This document shows, piece by piece, positions 45,437 through 56,985 of a stretch of 64,000 nt of DNA (position 1 is its first letter; every line of letters begins with the position of its first letter). The position numbers were made by a program, and so were the translations under genes. The notes beneath the pieces were generated by a model that was not told the DNA's origin, did no database searches, and worked only from the letters and a program-made list of their open reading frames with translations. The DNA lies in assembly GCF_900129825.1 (NCBI RefSeq), contig NZ_FQWZ01000007.1, forward strand, positions 62,001 through 126,000, in the 5' to 3' direction. This stretch comes from Hydrocarboniphaga daqingensis (GTDB lineage: Bacteria > Pseudomonadota > Gammaproteobacteria > Nevskiales > Nevskiaceae).

Positions 45437-47570
45437 GCGTGGCGGCGACGTTCGCCGGGGCGCCGTAGGCGAGGTTGGCGTACTCGTCGAGCACGTAGTA
45501 GCGGCGGTCGAGCAGGTTGTTGCCATTGACCTGCAGCGTCCAGTGCGCATCAAACGCGTAGCGCGCCATCAAGCCGAGCAAGGGCACCGAGCCTTGGCGG
45601 ATCGTCTGCACGTCGCCCTGGACGTTCTGGGCGGCCTCGACTTCGCTGGCGGACTGCCAATTGAGGTTGCCGCCCAAGGTCAGCGCCTGCCAGTCGCCGG
45701 GCAGCGTATAGCTGGAGAACGCGCGCACCAGGCTGCGTGGTACGTAACGGCGAATCGTTTCGCCATCGCCATCTTGCATGCGGAAGTGCGATACGCCCAG
45801 CGACAGATTCCAGCCGTGCAACGGTGAGCCGCTGGCTTCAGCTTCGATGCCGCGGGTGCGTGTGCCATCGGCCTGCCGGTAGGCCGGACGCGTCGGATCG
45901 TCGTTGACGTAGCGGCCAACGTCACTGACGCCGACGTGATCCTGGCGCGTATCGAACACGGTCAGCGCGGTATTCAGGCGCCCCCCGAAATGCGCGCCCT
46001 TGATGCCGACTTCCTGGCTATAGCCGTCGAGCGGGTCCAGATAGGTTCCATCGGCCTGCTGCAGATTCTGCGGCTTGAAGATCTGCGTGTAGCTGCCGAA
46101 CGCCGACCACTGCGAGCCGAGGTCGTAGATCAGCCCGGCATACGGGGTGATGCGATCGTGATCATGCTGGAAGGTTTCCGGTCCGTCATACAAGTAGTAC
46201 TGCTCGGCGCGGTAGCGGGTCGCACGCGCGCCGACGATCAGCTTCAACGGCTCCGCCAGCGCCAGCCGCAGCGCCGAGTAAGCCGCGCGCTGACGCGTGC
46301 GATTGCGCTGGATATCGGTGCCGACACGTTCGAACATCGGTTCGGGGTACGAGCCGTCCCAGTCATAGAAATTGCCGGTATCGGCCATTTCGCCGTGCGC
46401 GAACTCATCGGCATCGCCGCGCAGCCACGAGCCCGTCGCACCGATCAGCCACTCGTGCTGCAAGCCGCGCCAGGTAAACGGCGCGCTCAGGTACGCATCG
46501 GCGGTGTTCTGTCGACCGGCGTCTTCGCTGCGGTAGGCGTAAGGAAACAAGCCTTCGCCGGTATCGCGGTCCGGGTAGCCGTAAACGTAGAACAGGTTCG
46601 AATGCCCGTCGGTTTCGCGACGCTGCACGCTGCTGCGCAGCGACCATCCATTACCGAAACGGTGGCGCAGTTCGGCAAACGCGGTTCGCGTGTCGTTGTT
46701 CCAGTAGCTCCAGCGTGTCGCCGTCGTGATCGATCGACGCCAGTGCGTGCGGCTGCCGTCGCTGAAGAACAGCGGGAACGAACCCCAGGTATTGCCTTGC
46801 GGTCGCGTTGCCTGGTCGTCATAGCCCAAGCTGAGCCGTGTAATCGGCGTCAGATCGGCATCGACGACGCCGTAGAACACGCGTTTCTCGTTCTCGTACA
46901 GGTCCATGTAGGAATCGCGATGCTGGTAGACGGCAACAGCGCGGGCACGCACGCGACCGTCGGCGCTCAGTGGCGTGCTGACATCGGCCGTGGTCCGCAG
47001 GTCGTTCCACGACGCCGCGGTCAGCGTCAGCATGCCTTCGGGCGTACGCGCATCGGCGTGCTTGCGGACAAAGTTGATCGCAGCTGAGGGGTTGCCGGCG
47101 CCCGACATCAGTCCCGTCGCACCGCGGACGATCTCGATGCGCTCGTACAGCGCGGTGTCGAGTGAGGCATCGCTGGAGCCGGTGTTCAGGCCAGGGGCCA
47201 CCGGGACGCCGTCGTACAAGGTGTTGTCGATCGTAAAGCCGCGTGCGCTGAATACAACGCGCTCGCTGTCGTAGCTGTACGAATAGACGCCAGTGGTGTT
47301 GTCCAGAACATCGCGCAGCGACTGCAGGTTCTGGTCTTCGATGCGCTCGCGCGTGAACGTGGTCAGCGACTGCGGCGTATCGCGCGGGCTCAGGTTCAGC
47401 CGCGTGGCCGCGCTGGTTTCGCGGACCGCATAGGGCGAGGCGCCACTGTCGGTGACGACGACGGTTTCCAGCACGACGGCGTCGGTGTCGGGCGTTTCCG
47501 CCGACCATGACAAACCAGTGTGGAGCAGCAACGGAAGCCAAAGGGTGCGGCGGGGGAGTGCAGCAGACAT
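45420..47570 (-). CDS. TonB-dependent siderophore receptor (FhuE/FpvA type)
   Basis: This 716-residue outer-membrane receptor has a signal peptide, a plug domain with SPRDTPQSLTTFTRERIEDQ, DVLDNTTGVYSYSYDSER, ARGFTIDNTLYDGVPV and ERIEIVRGATGLMSGAGNPS, then a 22-strand-type barrel ending NVAATLSYRF. These plug motifs are characteristic of ferric hydroxamate or pyoverdine receptors. No Fur box is obvious upstream. It converges with eutC. Confidence 0.93.
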   Translation of the reverse strand: MSAALPRRTLWLPLLLHTGLSWSAETPDTDAVVLETVVVTDSGASPYAVRETSAATRLNLSPRDTPQSLTTFTRERIEDQNLQSLRDVLDNTTGVYSYSYDSERVVFSARGFTIDNTLYDGVPVAPGLNTGSSDASLDTALYERIEIVRGATGLMSGAGNPSAAINFVRKHADARTPEGMLTLTAASWNDLRTTADVSTPLSADGRVRARAVAVYQHRDSYMDLYENEKRVFYGVVDADLTPITRLSLGYDDQATRPQGNTWGSFPLFFSDGSRTHWRRSITTATRWSYWNNDTRTAFAELRHRFGNGWSLRSSVQRRETDGHSNLFYVYGYPDRDTGEGLFPYAYRSEDAGRQNTADAYLSAPFTWRGLQHEWLIGATGSWLRGDADEFAHGEMADTGNFYDWDGSYPEPMFERVGTDIQRNRTRQRAAYSALRLALAEPLKLIVGARATRYRAEQYYLYDGPETFQHDHDRITPYAGLIYDLGSQWSAFGSYTQIFKPQNLQQADGTYLDPLDGYSQEVGIKGAHFGGRLNTALTVFDTRQDHVGVSDVGRYVNDDPTRPAYRQADGTRTRGIEAEASGSPLHGWNLSLGVSHFRMQDGDGETIRRYVPRSLVRAFSSYTLPGDWQALTLGGNLNWQSASEVEAAQNVQGDVQTIRQGSVPLLGLMARYAFDAHWTLQVNGNNLLDRRYYVLDEYANLAYGAPANVAATLSYRF

Positions 47571-47749
47571 CGCGGATTCCTCATTCGAGACAGGGCGGGG
47601 AAGTGCCTGCCTTGCGAATCGCGCGATCGGTGGGTCGGCGTCAGTGTACGGCGCGCGGAGGATTTAAGTCGATAGTCAGCGCGGCCGTATGACTCGGCCC
47701 AACGCGCGGCAGCGACGCGCAAGCGCCGTCCGCGCAAAAGCTGAGTGAC

Positions 47750-48514
47750 TCAGCGCTTGCGCGCGGCGCTGCGCTTGATACGAATGTAGATGCCGCGACT
47801 GCGGCCGTCTTCGTGGCGACGGTGTTCGACTTCGAACGATGTGATTGCCGCGGCCAGGTCGCTGAGCTTCTTGTAGCCGTAGTTGCGTGGATCGAAGTCG
47901 GGCGCTTGTTTGCCGATGATCTGACCCACGCCGCCGAGCGCGGCCCAACCCTCGTCATCGGCCGTGGACTCGATGCCGTCGCGGAACAGCGCCAGCAAGC
48001 GCGCATCGGCGTTGAGTTGCGCATCGCCTTTGACGCGCTTGCCGTCGTCGCTGGCAGCGGGTGCGCGCAGCACGTCCAGGTAAATGAACTTGTCGCAAGC
48101 CGACACCAGCGATGTCGGCGTCTTGCGTTCACCGAAGCCGAACACGTCGAGCCCTGACTCGCGCAGCCGCGAGGCCAGCCGCGTGAAGTCGCTGTCACTG
48201 GACACCAGGCAGAAGCCGTCGAAGCGATTGGTGTACAGCAAGTCCATCGCATCGATGATCATCGCGCTGTCGGTCGCGTTCTTGCCGCTGGTGTAACCGA
48301 ACTGCTGGATCGGCTGGATCGCCAACGTCACCAGCACGTCCTTCCAGCCCTTCAGGTTGGGCTGTGTCCAGTCGCCGTAGATGCGCTTGACGCTGGCCAC
48401 GCCGTACTTGGCGATCTCGGCCAGCAGCGCTTCGGCGATGCCCGGCGTGGTGTTGTCGGCGTCGATCAGCACCGCCAGGCGGCGGTGTGTGGCTTCAGTG
48501 CTCGGCGATGTCAT
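47750..48514 (-). CDS. NYN (PIN-like) domain protein with C-terminal LOTUS/OST-HTH domain
   Basis: The 254-residue protein has an N-terminal NYN fold with acidic metal-binding residues in LIDADN (D18, D20), TDSAMIIDAMD and VSSDSDF, typical of PIN-like ribonucleases. The C-terminal part contains GVGQIIGKQAPDFDPRNYGY and KKLSDLAAAI, the LOTUS/OST-HTH signature linked to RNA binding. RNA cleavage or binding is therefore likely but the target is unknown. GAGGAG lies 7 nt before the ATG and the gene starts 42 bp after murA ends, so it may be the last gene of that operon. Confidence 0.88.
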   Translation of the reverse strand: MTSPSTEATHRRLAVLIDADNTTPGIAEALLAEIAKYGVASVKRIYGDWTQPNLKGWKDVLVTLAIQPIQQFGYTSGKNATDSAMIIDAMDLLYTNRFDGFCLVSSDSDFTRLASRLRESGLDVFGFGERKTPTSLVSACDKFIYLDVLRAPAASDDGKRVKGDAQLNADARLLALFRDGIESTADDEGWAALGGVGQIIGKQAPDFDPRNYGYKKLSDLAAAITSFEVEHRRHEDGRSRGIYIRIKRSAARKR

Positions 48515-48556
48515 GCGGTGCTCCTCGTCGTGGCGATCGACCGCAGACGGCCGGGG

Positions 48557-49837
<1,281 letters not shown>

Positions 49838-50056
49838 TTAGGCCGCGCGCGTGCGCAGTTGCAGGGCGTGAATGTCGCGGCCCATCTTGTCGCCGAGCGT
49901 GGCGTACACCATCCGGTGCTGGGCCAGCGGCAGCTTCCCGGCGAAGCCTGCGTAGATCACTTCGGCTTCGAAGTGCTGGCCGTCGTCTCCGAGTACGCGC
50001 ACGGTGGCGCCGGGCAGGCCGGCTTCGATCAGTTGCTGGATTTCGGTTTTGGTCAT
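49838..50056 (-). CDS. ibaG: BolA-family protein IbaG
   Basis: The protein has 72 residues. The BolA fold is recognisable from DDGQHFEAEVIYAGFAGK and LPLAQHRMVYATLGD, with the conserved histidine in QHRMVY. IbaG proteins work with monothiol glutaredoxins in iron-sulfur cluster handling. The gene is sandwiched between the ABC permease and murA on the same strand, the usual location next to murA. Confidence 0.93.
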   Translation of the reverse strand: MTKTEIQQLIEAGLPGATVRVLGDDGQHFEAEVIYAGFAGKLPLAQHRMVYATLGDKMGRDIHALQLRTRAA

Positions 50057-50063
50057 GGCGGGC

Positions 50064-50827
50064 TCAGCGCTTCATTTTGTAGCCGGTGATCAGCATCCGC
50101 ATGCACACCGCCGACGCCAGCGCGAAAAAGCCAGCGCTCCAGGCGATGCTGTGCAGAATCGGCACGTCGGCATGGCCGAAGAAGCCGAAGCGGAAGCCGT
50201 CGATCATGTAGAAGAACGGGTTCAGGTGCGACGCCGTGTACCAGAACGGCGGCAGCGCATGCACCGAATAGAAAACGCCGCTCAGAAATGCCAGCGGGTT
50301 GATGAAGAAGTTGGTGAAGGCCGCGATATGGTCGAACTTCTGCGACACGATCCCGGCGATCAGTCCAACCACGGCCAAGCTGCCGGCCGACAGCAGAAAC
50401 ATCGCCAGGATCGCCAGCGGCTGGTGCACCGGCAGCGGCACGAAGAACAGCGTGGCAATGAACATCGCGCTGGCGACCAGCACGCAGCGCACCAGCGCGG
50501 CCAGCACGTAGGCGGCGAACCATTCCCAGGGCCCCAGCGGCGCCATCTGCAGGAACACCAAGTTGCCCATGACCTTGGACTGGATCAGGCTCGACGAGGT
50601 GTTGGCGAACGCGTTCTGCATCACCGTCATCATGATCAGGCCCGGCACCAGAAACTCGGTATAGCTGATGCCGTCGTAGGCCGAGGCGCGGCCCGACAGC
50701 GCTTGGGCGAACACCAGCAGGTACAGCAGCGCGGTGATCACCGGTGCGGTCACGGTCTGGCCGAGCACGGCCCAGAAGCGCATCACTTCTTTTTTCAGCA
50801 GCGTGACGAAGCCGCGCTGGTTGGGGG

Positions 50828-50831
<4 letters not shown>
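50064..50831 (-). CDS. ABC-2 type permease (YadH-like)
   Basis: This 255-residue inner-membrane permease has six hydrophobic segments (for example VITALLYLLVFAQAL, LAILAMFLLSAGSLAVVGLI). YTEFLVPGLIMMTVMQNAF and NPLAFLSGVFYS are typical of the YadH/ABC-2 family. Its ATG overlaps the upstream ATPase gene (ATGA), so the two form a transporter. The substrate is unknown. Confidence 0.92.
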
Positions 50832-51742
<911 letters not shown>

Positions 51743-51750
51743 GGGGCGCG

Positions 51751-51756
51751 ATTATA
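51751..51756 (-). promoter_or_regulatory. -10 element for the YadG-like operon
   Basis: The minus strand reads TATAAT, a perfect -10, with its last base 9 bp before the ATG at 51742. No good -35 is seen. The predicted transcript would start within a few bases of the start codon. Confidence 0.5.
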
Positions 51757-51871
51757 GCGGCCGATGCCGACGGCCCGGCTGCCGTGTTTTTGCACCTCGC
51801 CGCTGCGGGGTGGCCTTTGCAGCGGGCAGCGGTCTTACAATCGCAGCCCTTTCCTGCGGTGACAACGACCC

Positions 51872-53317
51872 ATGACGACGGCGCTGGTCTGGTTTCGGCG
51901 CGACTTGCGCCTGGCCGATAACCCGGCTTTGTACGATGCGGTGCGCCAGGCCCAGCGCATCGTCCCGGTCTATATCGACGGCTTCGAAGCGCCGGGTACC
52001 GAGCCCGGTGGCGCCGGCCGCTGGTGGCAGCACCACGCGCTGGCCGCGCTGTCGGCCGATCTGCAAGCCCTCGGGGCCCCGCTGCTGATCCGTCGCGGAG
52101 AGCCGCTGGCCGTGCTGCTCGAACTCGCCCAACAGGTCGGCGCGACGGTTGCGGTTTGGAACCGCTTGTACGAGCCGGCCCAAGATCGCGCCGATCGGCG
52201 GCTGGCCGAGGCGCTGATCGGCGATGGCCTGCGTGTCGACACCTTCAATGCCTCGTTGGTGGTCGAGCCCTGGGACGTCAAGACGCAGACCGGTGGTCCG
52301 TATCGGGTCTACACGCCGTTTTCGCGCACGGTTCGCGCTCGTGGGCTGCCGCGCGCGCCGCTGCCGGCGCCGACGCGGCTCGACGGCGTGCCCGGCTTAC
52401 AGGGACTCAGCGTCGAGGACCTGGGCCTGCGGCCGACGATCGCCTGGGACGCTGGATTTGCTCCCGTGTGGACGCCGGGCGAGCGCGGCGCGCATCAGCG
52501 GCTGGAGCGCTTCTGCGCCGAGGCGCTGGCCGGCTATGCCGACGGGCGAGACCGTCCCGACCAACTATTGACCTCGATGCTGTCGCCGCATCTGCACTTC
52601 GGCGACATCGGCCCGGTACAGGTGCTCAGCCGCCTGCAGCGCGCGCTGGCCGAGCAGCACGGGGCCGGCGTCGCCGGTGGCGCCGAAGTCTTCGAGCGCG
52701 AGATCTACTGGCGCGAGTTCGCGCACCACGTGCTGTTTCACTTTCCGCAAACGCCGGTTGCGCCGATGGACCCGCGCTACGCCGCCTTCCCGTGGCGCGA
52801 GCCGGCCGATTACGCCGACGATCTGCGCCGCTGGCAGCGCGGACAGACCGGGGTGCCGATCATCGACGCCGGCATGCGCCAGCTGTGGACCACCGGCTGG
52901 ATGCACAACCGCGTGCGCATGATCGTTTCGAGCTATCTGGTCAAAAACCTCCTGATTCCGTGGCAGGAAGGCGCGGCTTGGTTCTGGGACACGTTGTTGG
53001 ACGCCGACCAGGCCAACAACACGCTCGGCTGGCAGTGGATCGCCGGCAGCGGCGCCGACGCGGCACCTTATTTCCGCGTGTTCAACCCGGTCACGCAGAG
53101 TCAGAAGTTCGATCCGGATGCGCTCTACATCCAGCGCTGGGTCCCCGAGATCGCGCGCTTGGGCAAGAAGTCGATCCACGCGCCGTGGATGGGCGACCCT
53201 GCCGATCTGGCCCGCAACCGGCTGCAACTGGGGCACGACTATCCGATGCCGTCGGTCGACTTGGGTGAGAGCCGCGGTCGCGCTCTGAAGGCCTTCGAGC
53301 GGCTCAAGGCCGGATGA
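51872..53317 (+). CDS. phrB: Deoxyribodipyrimidine photolyase, class I
   Basis: The 481-residue protein repairs UV pyrimidine dimers using FAD. The N-terminal antenna domain starts LVWFRRDLRLADNPAL. The FAD-binding domain has LTSMLSPHLHFGDIGP, EFAHHVLFHFPQ and GVPIIDAGMRQLWTTGWMHN with the typical tryptophans, then LLDADQANNTLGWQW and YFRVFNPVTQSQKFDP. It is divergent from the YadG-like operon; a -10-like TACAAT lies at 51836-51841. It is not part of the Kdo/Lpt operon, which starts 58 bp later. Confidence 0.96.
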   Translation: MTTALVWFRRDLRLADNPALYDAVRQAQRIVPVYIDGFEAPGTEPGGAGRWWQHHALAALSADLQALGAPLLIRRGEPLAVLLELAQQVGATVAVWNRLYEPAQDRADRRLAEALIGDGLRVDTFNASLVVEPWDVKTQTGGPYRVYTPFSRTVRARGLPRAPLPAPTRLDGVPGLQGLSVEDLGLRPTIAWDAGFAPVWTPGERGAHQRLERFCAEALAGYADGRDRPDQLLTSMLSPHLHFGDIGPVQVLSRLQRALAEQHGAGVAGGAEVFEREIYWREFAHHVLFHFPQTPVAPMDPRYAAFPWREPADYADDLRRWQRGQTGVPIIDAGMRQLWTTGWMHNRVRMIVSSYLVKNLLIPWQEGAAWFWDTLLDADQANNTLGWQWIAGSGADAAPYFRVFNPVTQSQKFDPDALYIQRWVPEIARLGKKSIHAPWMGDPADLARNRLQLGHDYPMPSVDLGESRGRALKAFERLKAG

Positions 53318-53375
53318 GCGCCGTATCGGACCCAACCCGCTAAACTGGGAGACCTCGTTTGCTGCGATCGCTCCC

Positions 53376-54359
53376 GTGCCTCACCGCCTGAACCCCGAAA
53401 ACGTACTGAACATGGGGCGCCGCGTGCTCGAAATTGAGCGCGACGGCCTGCAGGGCCTGCTGTCTCGGATCGACACCGACTTCGTCCGCGCCTGCGAGCG
53501 CATGATGGCCTGCACCGGGCGCGTCGTCGTTACCGGCATGGGCAAGTCGGGCCACATCGGCGGCAAGATCGCCGCGACACTGGCGTCCACTGGCACGCCG
53601 GCGTTCTTCGTCCACCCCGGCGAAGCCAGCCATGGCGACCTGGGCATGATCACGCGCCAGGACGTGGTGCTGGCGATCAGCTATTCGGGCGAAACCGCCG
53701 AGATCGTGACGATCCTGCCGCTGATCAAGCGCATGGGCGCGCCGCTGATCGCGATGACGGGCAAGCCGAACTCGACGATGGCGAAGATGTCCGACGTCCA
53801 TCTGAACGTGGCGGTCGACCAGGAGGCTTGCCCGATGAACCTCGCGCCCACCGCGTCGACCACGGCCACGCTGGCGATGGGGGATGCGCTGGCGGTGGCC
53901 CTGCTCGACGCCCGTGGTTTCACCCCCGAAGACTTCGCGATGTCGCATCCGGGCGGTTCGCTGGGCCGCCGGCTGCTGCTGAAGATTGCCGATGTGATGC
54001 ACGGCGGCGACCGTCTGCCGAAAGTTGCGCCAGGTACGCCGATGACGGTCGCGCTGCTGGAGATGACGCGTCAGGGGCTGGGCATGACCGCCGTGGTCGA
54101 CGCTCAGGACCGCATCATCGGCGTCTACACCGACGGCGACCTGCGCCGCTCGCTGGAAGAGCAGGTCGATCTGCGCACGGCGACGATCGACCAGGTCATG
54201 ACGCCGGGCGGCCGTCGCGCGCGACCGGAATGGCTCGCCGCTGAAGCGGTGCGGCTGATGGAACTTCACAAAATCACCGCGCTGCTGGTCGCTGACGCCG
54301 ATGACCGGCTGGTCGGCGTGGTTCACATGCATGATCTGCTGCGCGCAGGAGTGGTCTGA
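53376..54359 (+). CDS. kdsD: Arabinose 5-phosphate isomerase
   Basis: The 327-residue protein makes D-arabinose 5-phosphate for Kdo synthesis. An N-terminal SIS domain (GMGKSGHIGGKIAATLAS, HPGEASHGDLGM) is followed by two CBS domains (about residues 210-327). The GTG at 53376 gives an N-terminus of family length; an ATG at 53412 would be too short. Its TGA overlaps the kdsC ATG. Confidence 0.95.
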   Translation: MPHRLNPENVLNMGRRVLEIERDGLQGLLSRIDTDFVRACERMMACTGRVVVTGMGKSGHIGGKIAATLASTGTPAFFVHPGEASHGDLGMITRQDVVLAISYSGETAEIVTILPLIKRMGAPLIAMTGKPNSTMAKMSDVHLNVAVDQEACPMNLAPTASTTATLAMGDALAVALLDARGFTPEDFAMSHPGGSLGRRLLLKIADVMHGGDRLPKVAPGTPMTVALLEMTRQGLGMTAVVDAQDRIIGVYTDGDLRRSLEEQVDLRTATIDQVMTPGGRRARPEWLAAEAVRLMELHKITALLVADADDRLVGVVHMHDLLRAGVV

Positions 54360-54895
54360 TGCTGACGTTGGAACAGGTTCAATTGCGTGCCGCCAAGATC
54401 CGCTGCGTGATCTTCGACATTGACGGCGTGATGACCGACTGCAAGCTGTACTTGGGACCGGACGGTTTTGAGATCAAGGCGGTCAGCGTCCGCGACGGCC
54501 TGGGCATCAAGAATCTGCAGCGCGCGGGTATCGAAGTCGCCGTGATCTCCGGCCGTCCCTCTGAGGCAATGCAGCGGCGGCTCGAGCACCTCGGCGTGCC
54601 GCACATCGTGCTGGCCACCGAAAACAAGCTTCCCGCCTATGAGGCGCTGCTGCAGCGCCTTGGGCTGAGCGACGATGAGTGCGCGATGATGGGGGACGAT
54701 ACCCCCGATCTGCCCCTGATGCGCCGTGTTGGTCTCGCGCTGACCGTCGCTGATGCCCATCGCACGGCGATGCAGGCGGCGCATTGGGTCAGTGCGTTCC
54801 GCGGAGGCGAGGGCGCGGTGCGCGAGGCTTCGGACCTGATCCTCGACGCGCAGGGCCGCAGTGACGCGACCTTGAGCGTCGACATGGCCGGCTGA
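54359..54895 (+). CDS. kdsC: 3-deoxy-D-manno-octulosonate 8-phosphate phosphatase
   Basis: This 178-residue HAD-family phosphatase releases Kdo from Kdo-8-phosphate. The nucleophile is in IFDIDGVMTD, and AVISGRPS and MGDDTPDLPLM are the other HAD motifs. It lacks a cap domain, as expected for the tetrameric KdsC. It lies between kdsD (TGATG overlap) and lptC (3 bp gap). Confidence 0.96.
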   Translation: MLTLEQVQLRAAKIRCVIFDIDGVMTDCKLYLGPDGFEIKAVSVRDGLGIKNLQRAGIEVAVISGRPSEAMQRRLEHLGVPHIVLATENKLPAYEALLQRLGLSDDECAMMGDDTPDLPLMRRVGLALTVADAHRTAMQAAHWVSAFRGGEGAVREASDLILDAQGRSDATLSVDMAG

Positions 54896-54898
54896 GGC

Positions 54899-55468
54899 AT
54901 GTTCGCCCGGATCAAGCCCTGGTTGATTTGGCTGATGCTGCCGTTGATGGCGGGTGTGTGGCTGTTGTTTCAGTCGCGCGGCATGCAGCCCGAGCCGGTG
55001 CCGGTCGCCGACGGCGCCGCAGCCCCTCGTTACAGCCTGCGCGGCGTCAAATGGACGCGAGTCGATGCCACCGGCCAGCGCGAGTTCACGGCCGAAGCCG
55101 ACAGCGCCGACTACTACGACGACGAATCGGCGCGCTACGAACAACTGCGGATGAACGTGCCGCGCGCTGGCCAAGCGCCGTGGCGCTTGAGTTCGCCCAA
55201 GGGTTCGGCGCCGGCGCACGAAAAGCGCATCTCGATGGAGGGCCCGGTCGAAGTCGTCGGCAGCTGGCCGGATGGCGAGGCGCTGACGATGACGACGCCG
55301 CAGTTGTGGGTCGACCCGGCGCGCCATCTGCTGAGCACCGAAGCCGGCGTGCAGTTCGACAGCGCCAGTCGCAGCGGCCAGGCCAAGGGGCTCAAGGCCG
55401 ACTGGGAACAACAGACCGTGCAGCTGCTCGGTAATGTGAGAATGCAATATGTACCGCGCAAGCCTTGA
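54899..55468 (+). CDS. lptC: LPS export protein LptC
   Basis: The 189-residue protein has one N-terminal membrane anchor (IWLMLPLMAGVWLLFQS) and a periplasmic beta-jellyroll. GVKWTRVDATGQREFTAEAD and VDPARHLLSTEAGVQF resemble the LptC core. It passes LPS from LptBFG to LptA. Its 3' end overlaps lptA by 20 bases. LptF and LptG are not in the window. Confidence 0.9.
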   Translation: MFARIKPWLIWLMLPLMAGVWLLFQSRGMQPEPVPVADGAAAPRYSLRGVKWTRVDATGQREFTAEADSADYYDDESARYEQLRMNVPRAGQAPWRLSSPKGSAPAHEKRISMEGPVEVVGSWPDGEALTMTTPQLWVDPARHLLSTEAGVQFDSASRSGQAKGLKADWEQQTVQLLGNVRMQYVPRKP

Positions 55469-56026
55469 ATCCCTGCTGCTGGCGTCGGCGCTGCTGCTGT
55501 CCGGCGTGCCTTCGGCATCGGCCCAGGACGCGTCGCCGACACGCGAATCGCGGCCTCGCGCCGCTGAGCGCCTGCGCCCGGTCGGGCCGGTCACGGTCAC
55601 CGCAACCAGCGTCGATTGGGCCAAGAACGGCATGATGATCTACACCGGCGACGTGAAGCTGTCGTCCGACACGCTCAATCTCGACGGCGACCGACTGGAG
55701 CTTGAGCAGCTCGGTGACGGCGAATATCGCGCCCGCATCATCGGCAAGCCGGCGCACCTGCTGCACAGCGGCACGCCGGCCAGCGGCGAGACGCCGGCCG
55801 ATCCACCGGTCACCGCTCGCGGCCGCACGCTGGTGTTCGATTCCAAGAACGGCATCGCCGACATCAGCGGCGATGCCCGCGTGACCCGCGGCGAAGACGA
55901 GATCACCGGCGAGACGATCCATTACAACGTCAACGAGCGTCGCATCCAGGCCGCCGGCGGCAGCGGCGGACAGGTCCGCATTGTGATTCAGCCCAATAAT
56001 CGCGCCGCTCCGGCGGCAGGCACGCC

Positions 56027-56030
<4 letters not shown>
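55449..56030 (+). CDS. lptA: LPS transport periplasmic protein LptA
   Basis: The 193-residue OstA-like protein has a signal peptide ending ASAQ. The beta-jellyroll core begins [20 protein letters not shown] and includes [20 protein letters not shown]. It forms the periplasmic bridge carrying LPS. Start and stop both overlap neighbours (lptC by 20 nt, lptB by ATGA), consistent with a coupled operon. Confidence 0.93.
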
Positions 56031-56770
<740 letters not shown>

Positions 56771-56896
56771 CGGGGACCCACCCGTAACGGGGGATTCGTC
56801 GGCGGCGTAGTACCGCGTAGCGGGCCGCTCGGTAACAAGCTGGGGACCTGCGTAGCTTCCGAGTATGCACCGCCCCAACAGAGGCGTCTAGCCTAC

Positions 56897-56925
56897 TTGA
56901 TGCAAGACTCATACCGACGTATAGA
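56897..56925 (+). promoter_or_regulatory. Sigma-70-type promoter of rpoN
   Basis: TTGATG (56897-56902) and TATAGA (56920-56925) are separated by exactly 17 bp, and the rpoN ATG lies about 60 bp downstream. It would give rpoN its own transcription separate from lptB. Confidence 0.65.
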
Positions 56926-56985
56926 ATGGGCCATGCACCGCCAAATTCGTACGATTATCGGCATTGAAGCCGACCGGGTCAGGCA

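Noticed and set aside
47571-47749. Fur box upstream of the siderophore-type receptor
   Set aside because: No sequence close to GATAATGATAATCATTATC was seen in the gap.
53340-54332. Open frame opposite kdsD
   Set aside because: kdsD is clear on the + strand; this frame is an antisense artefact.
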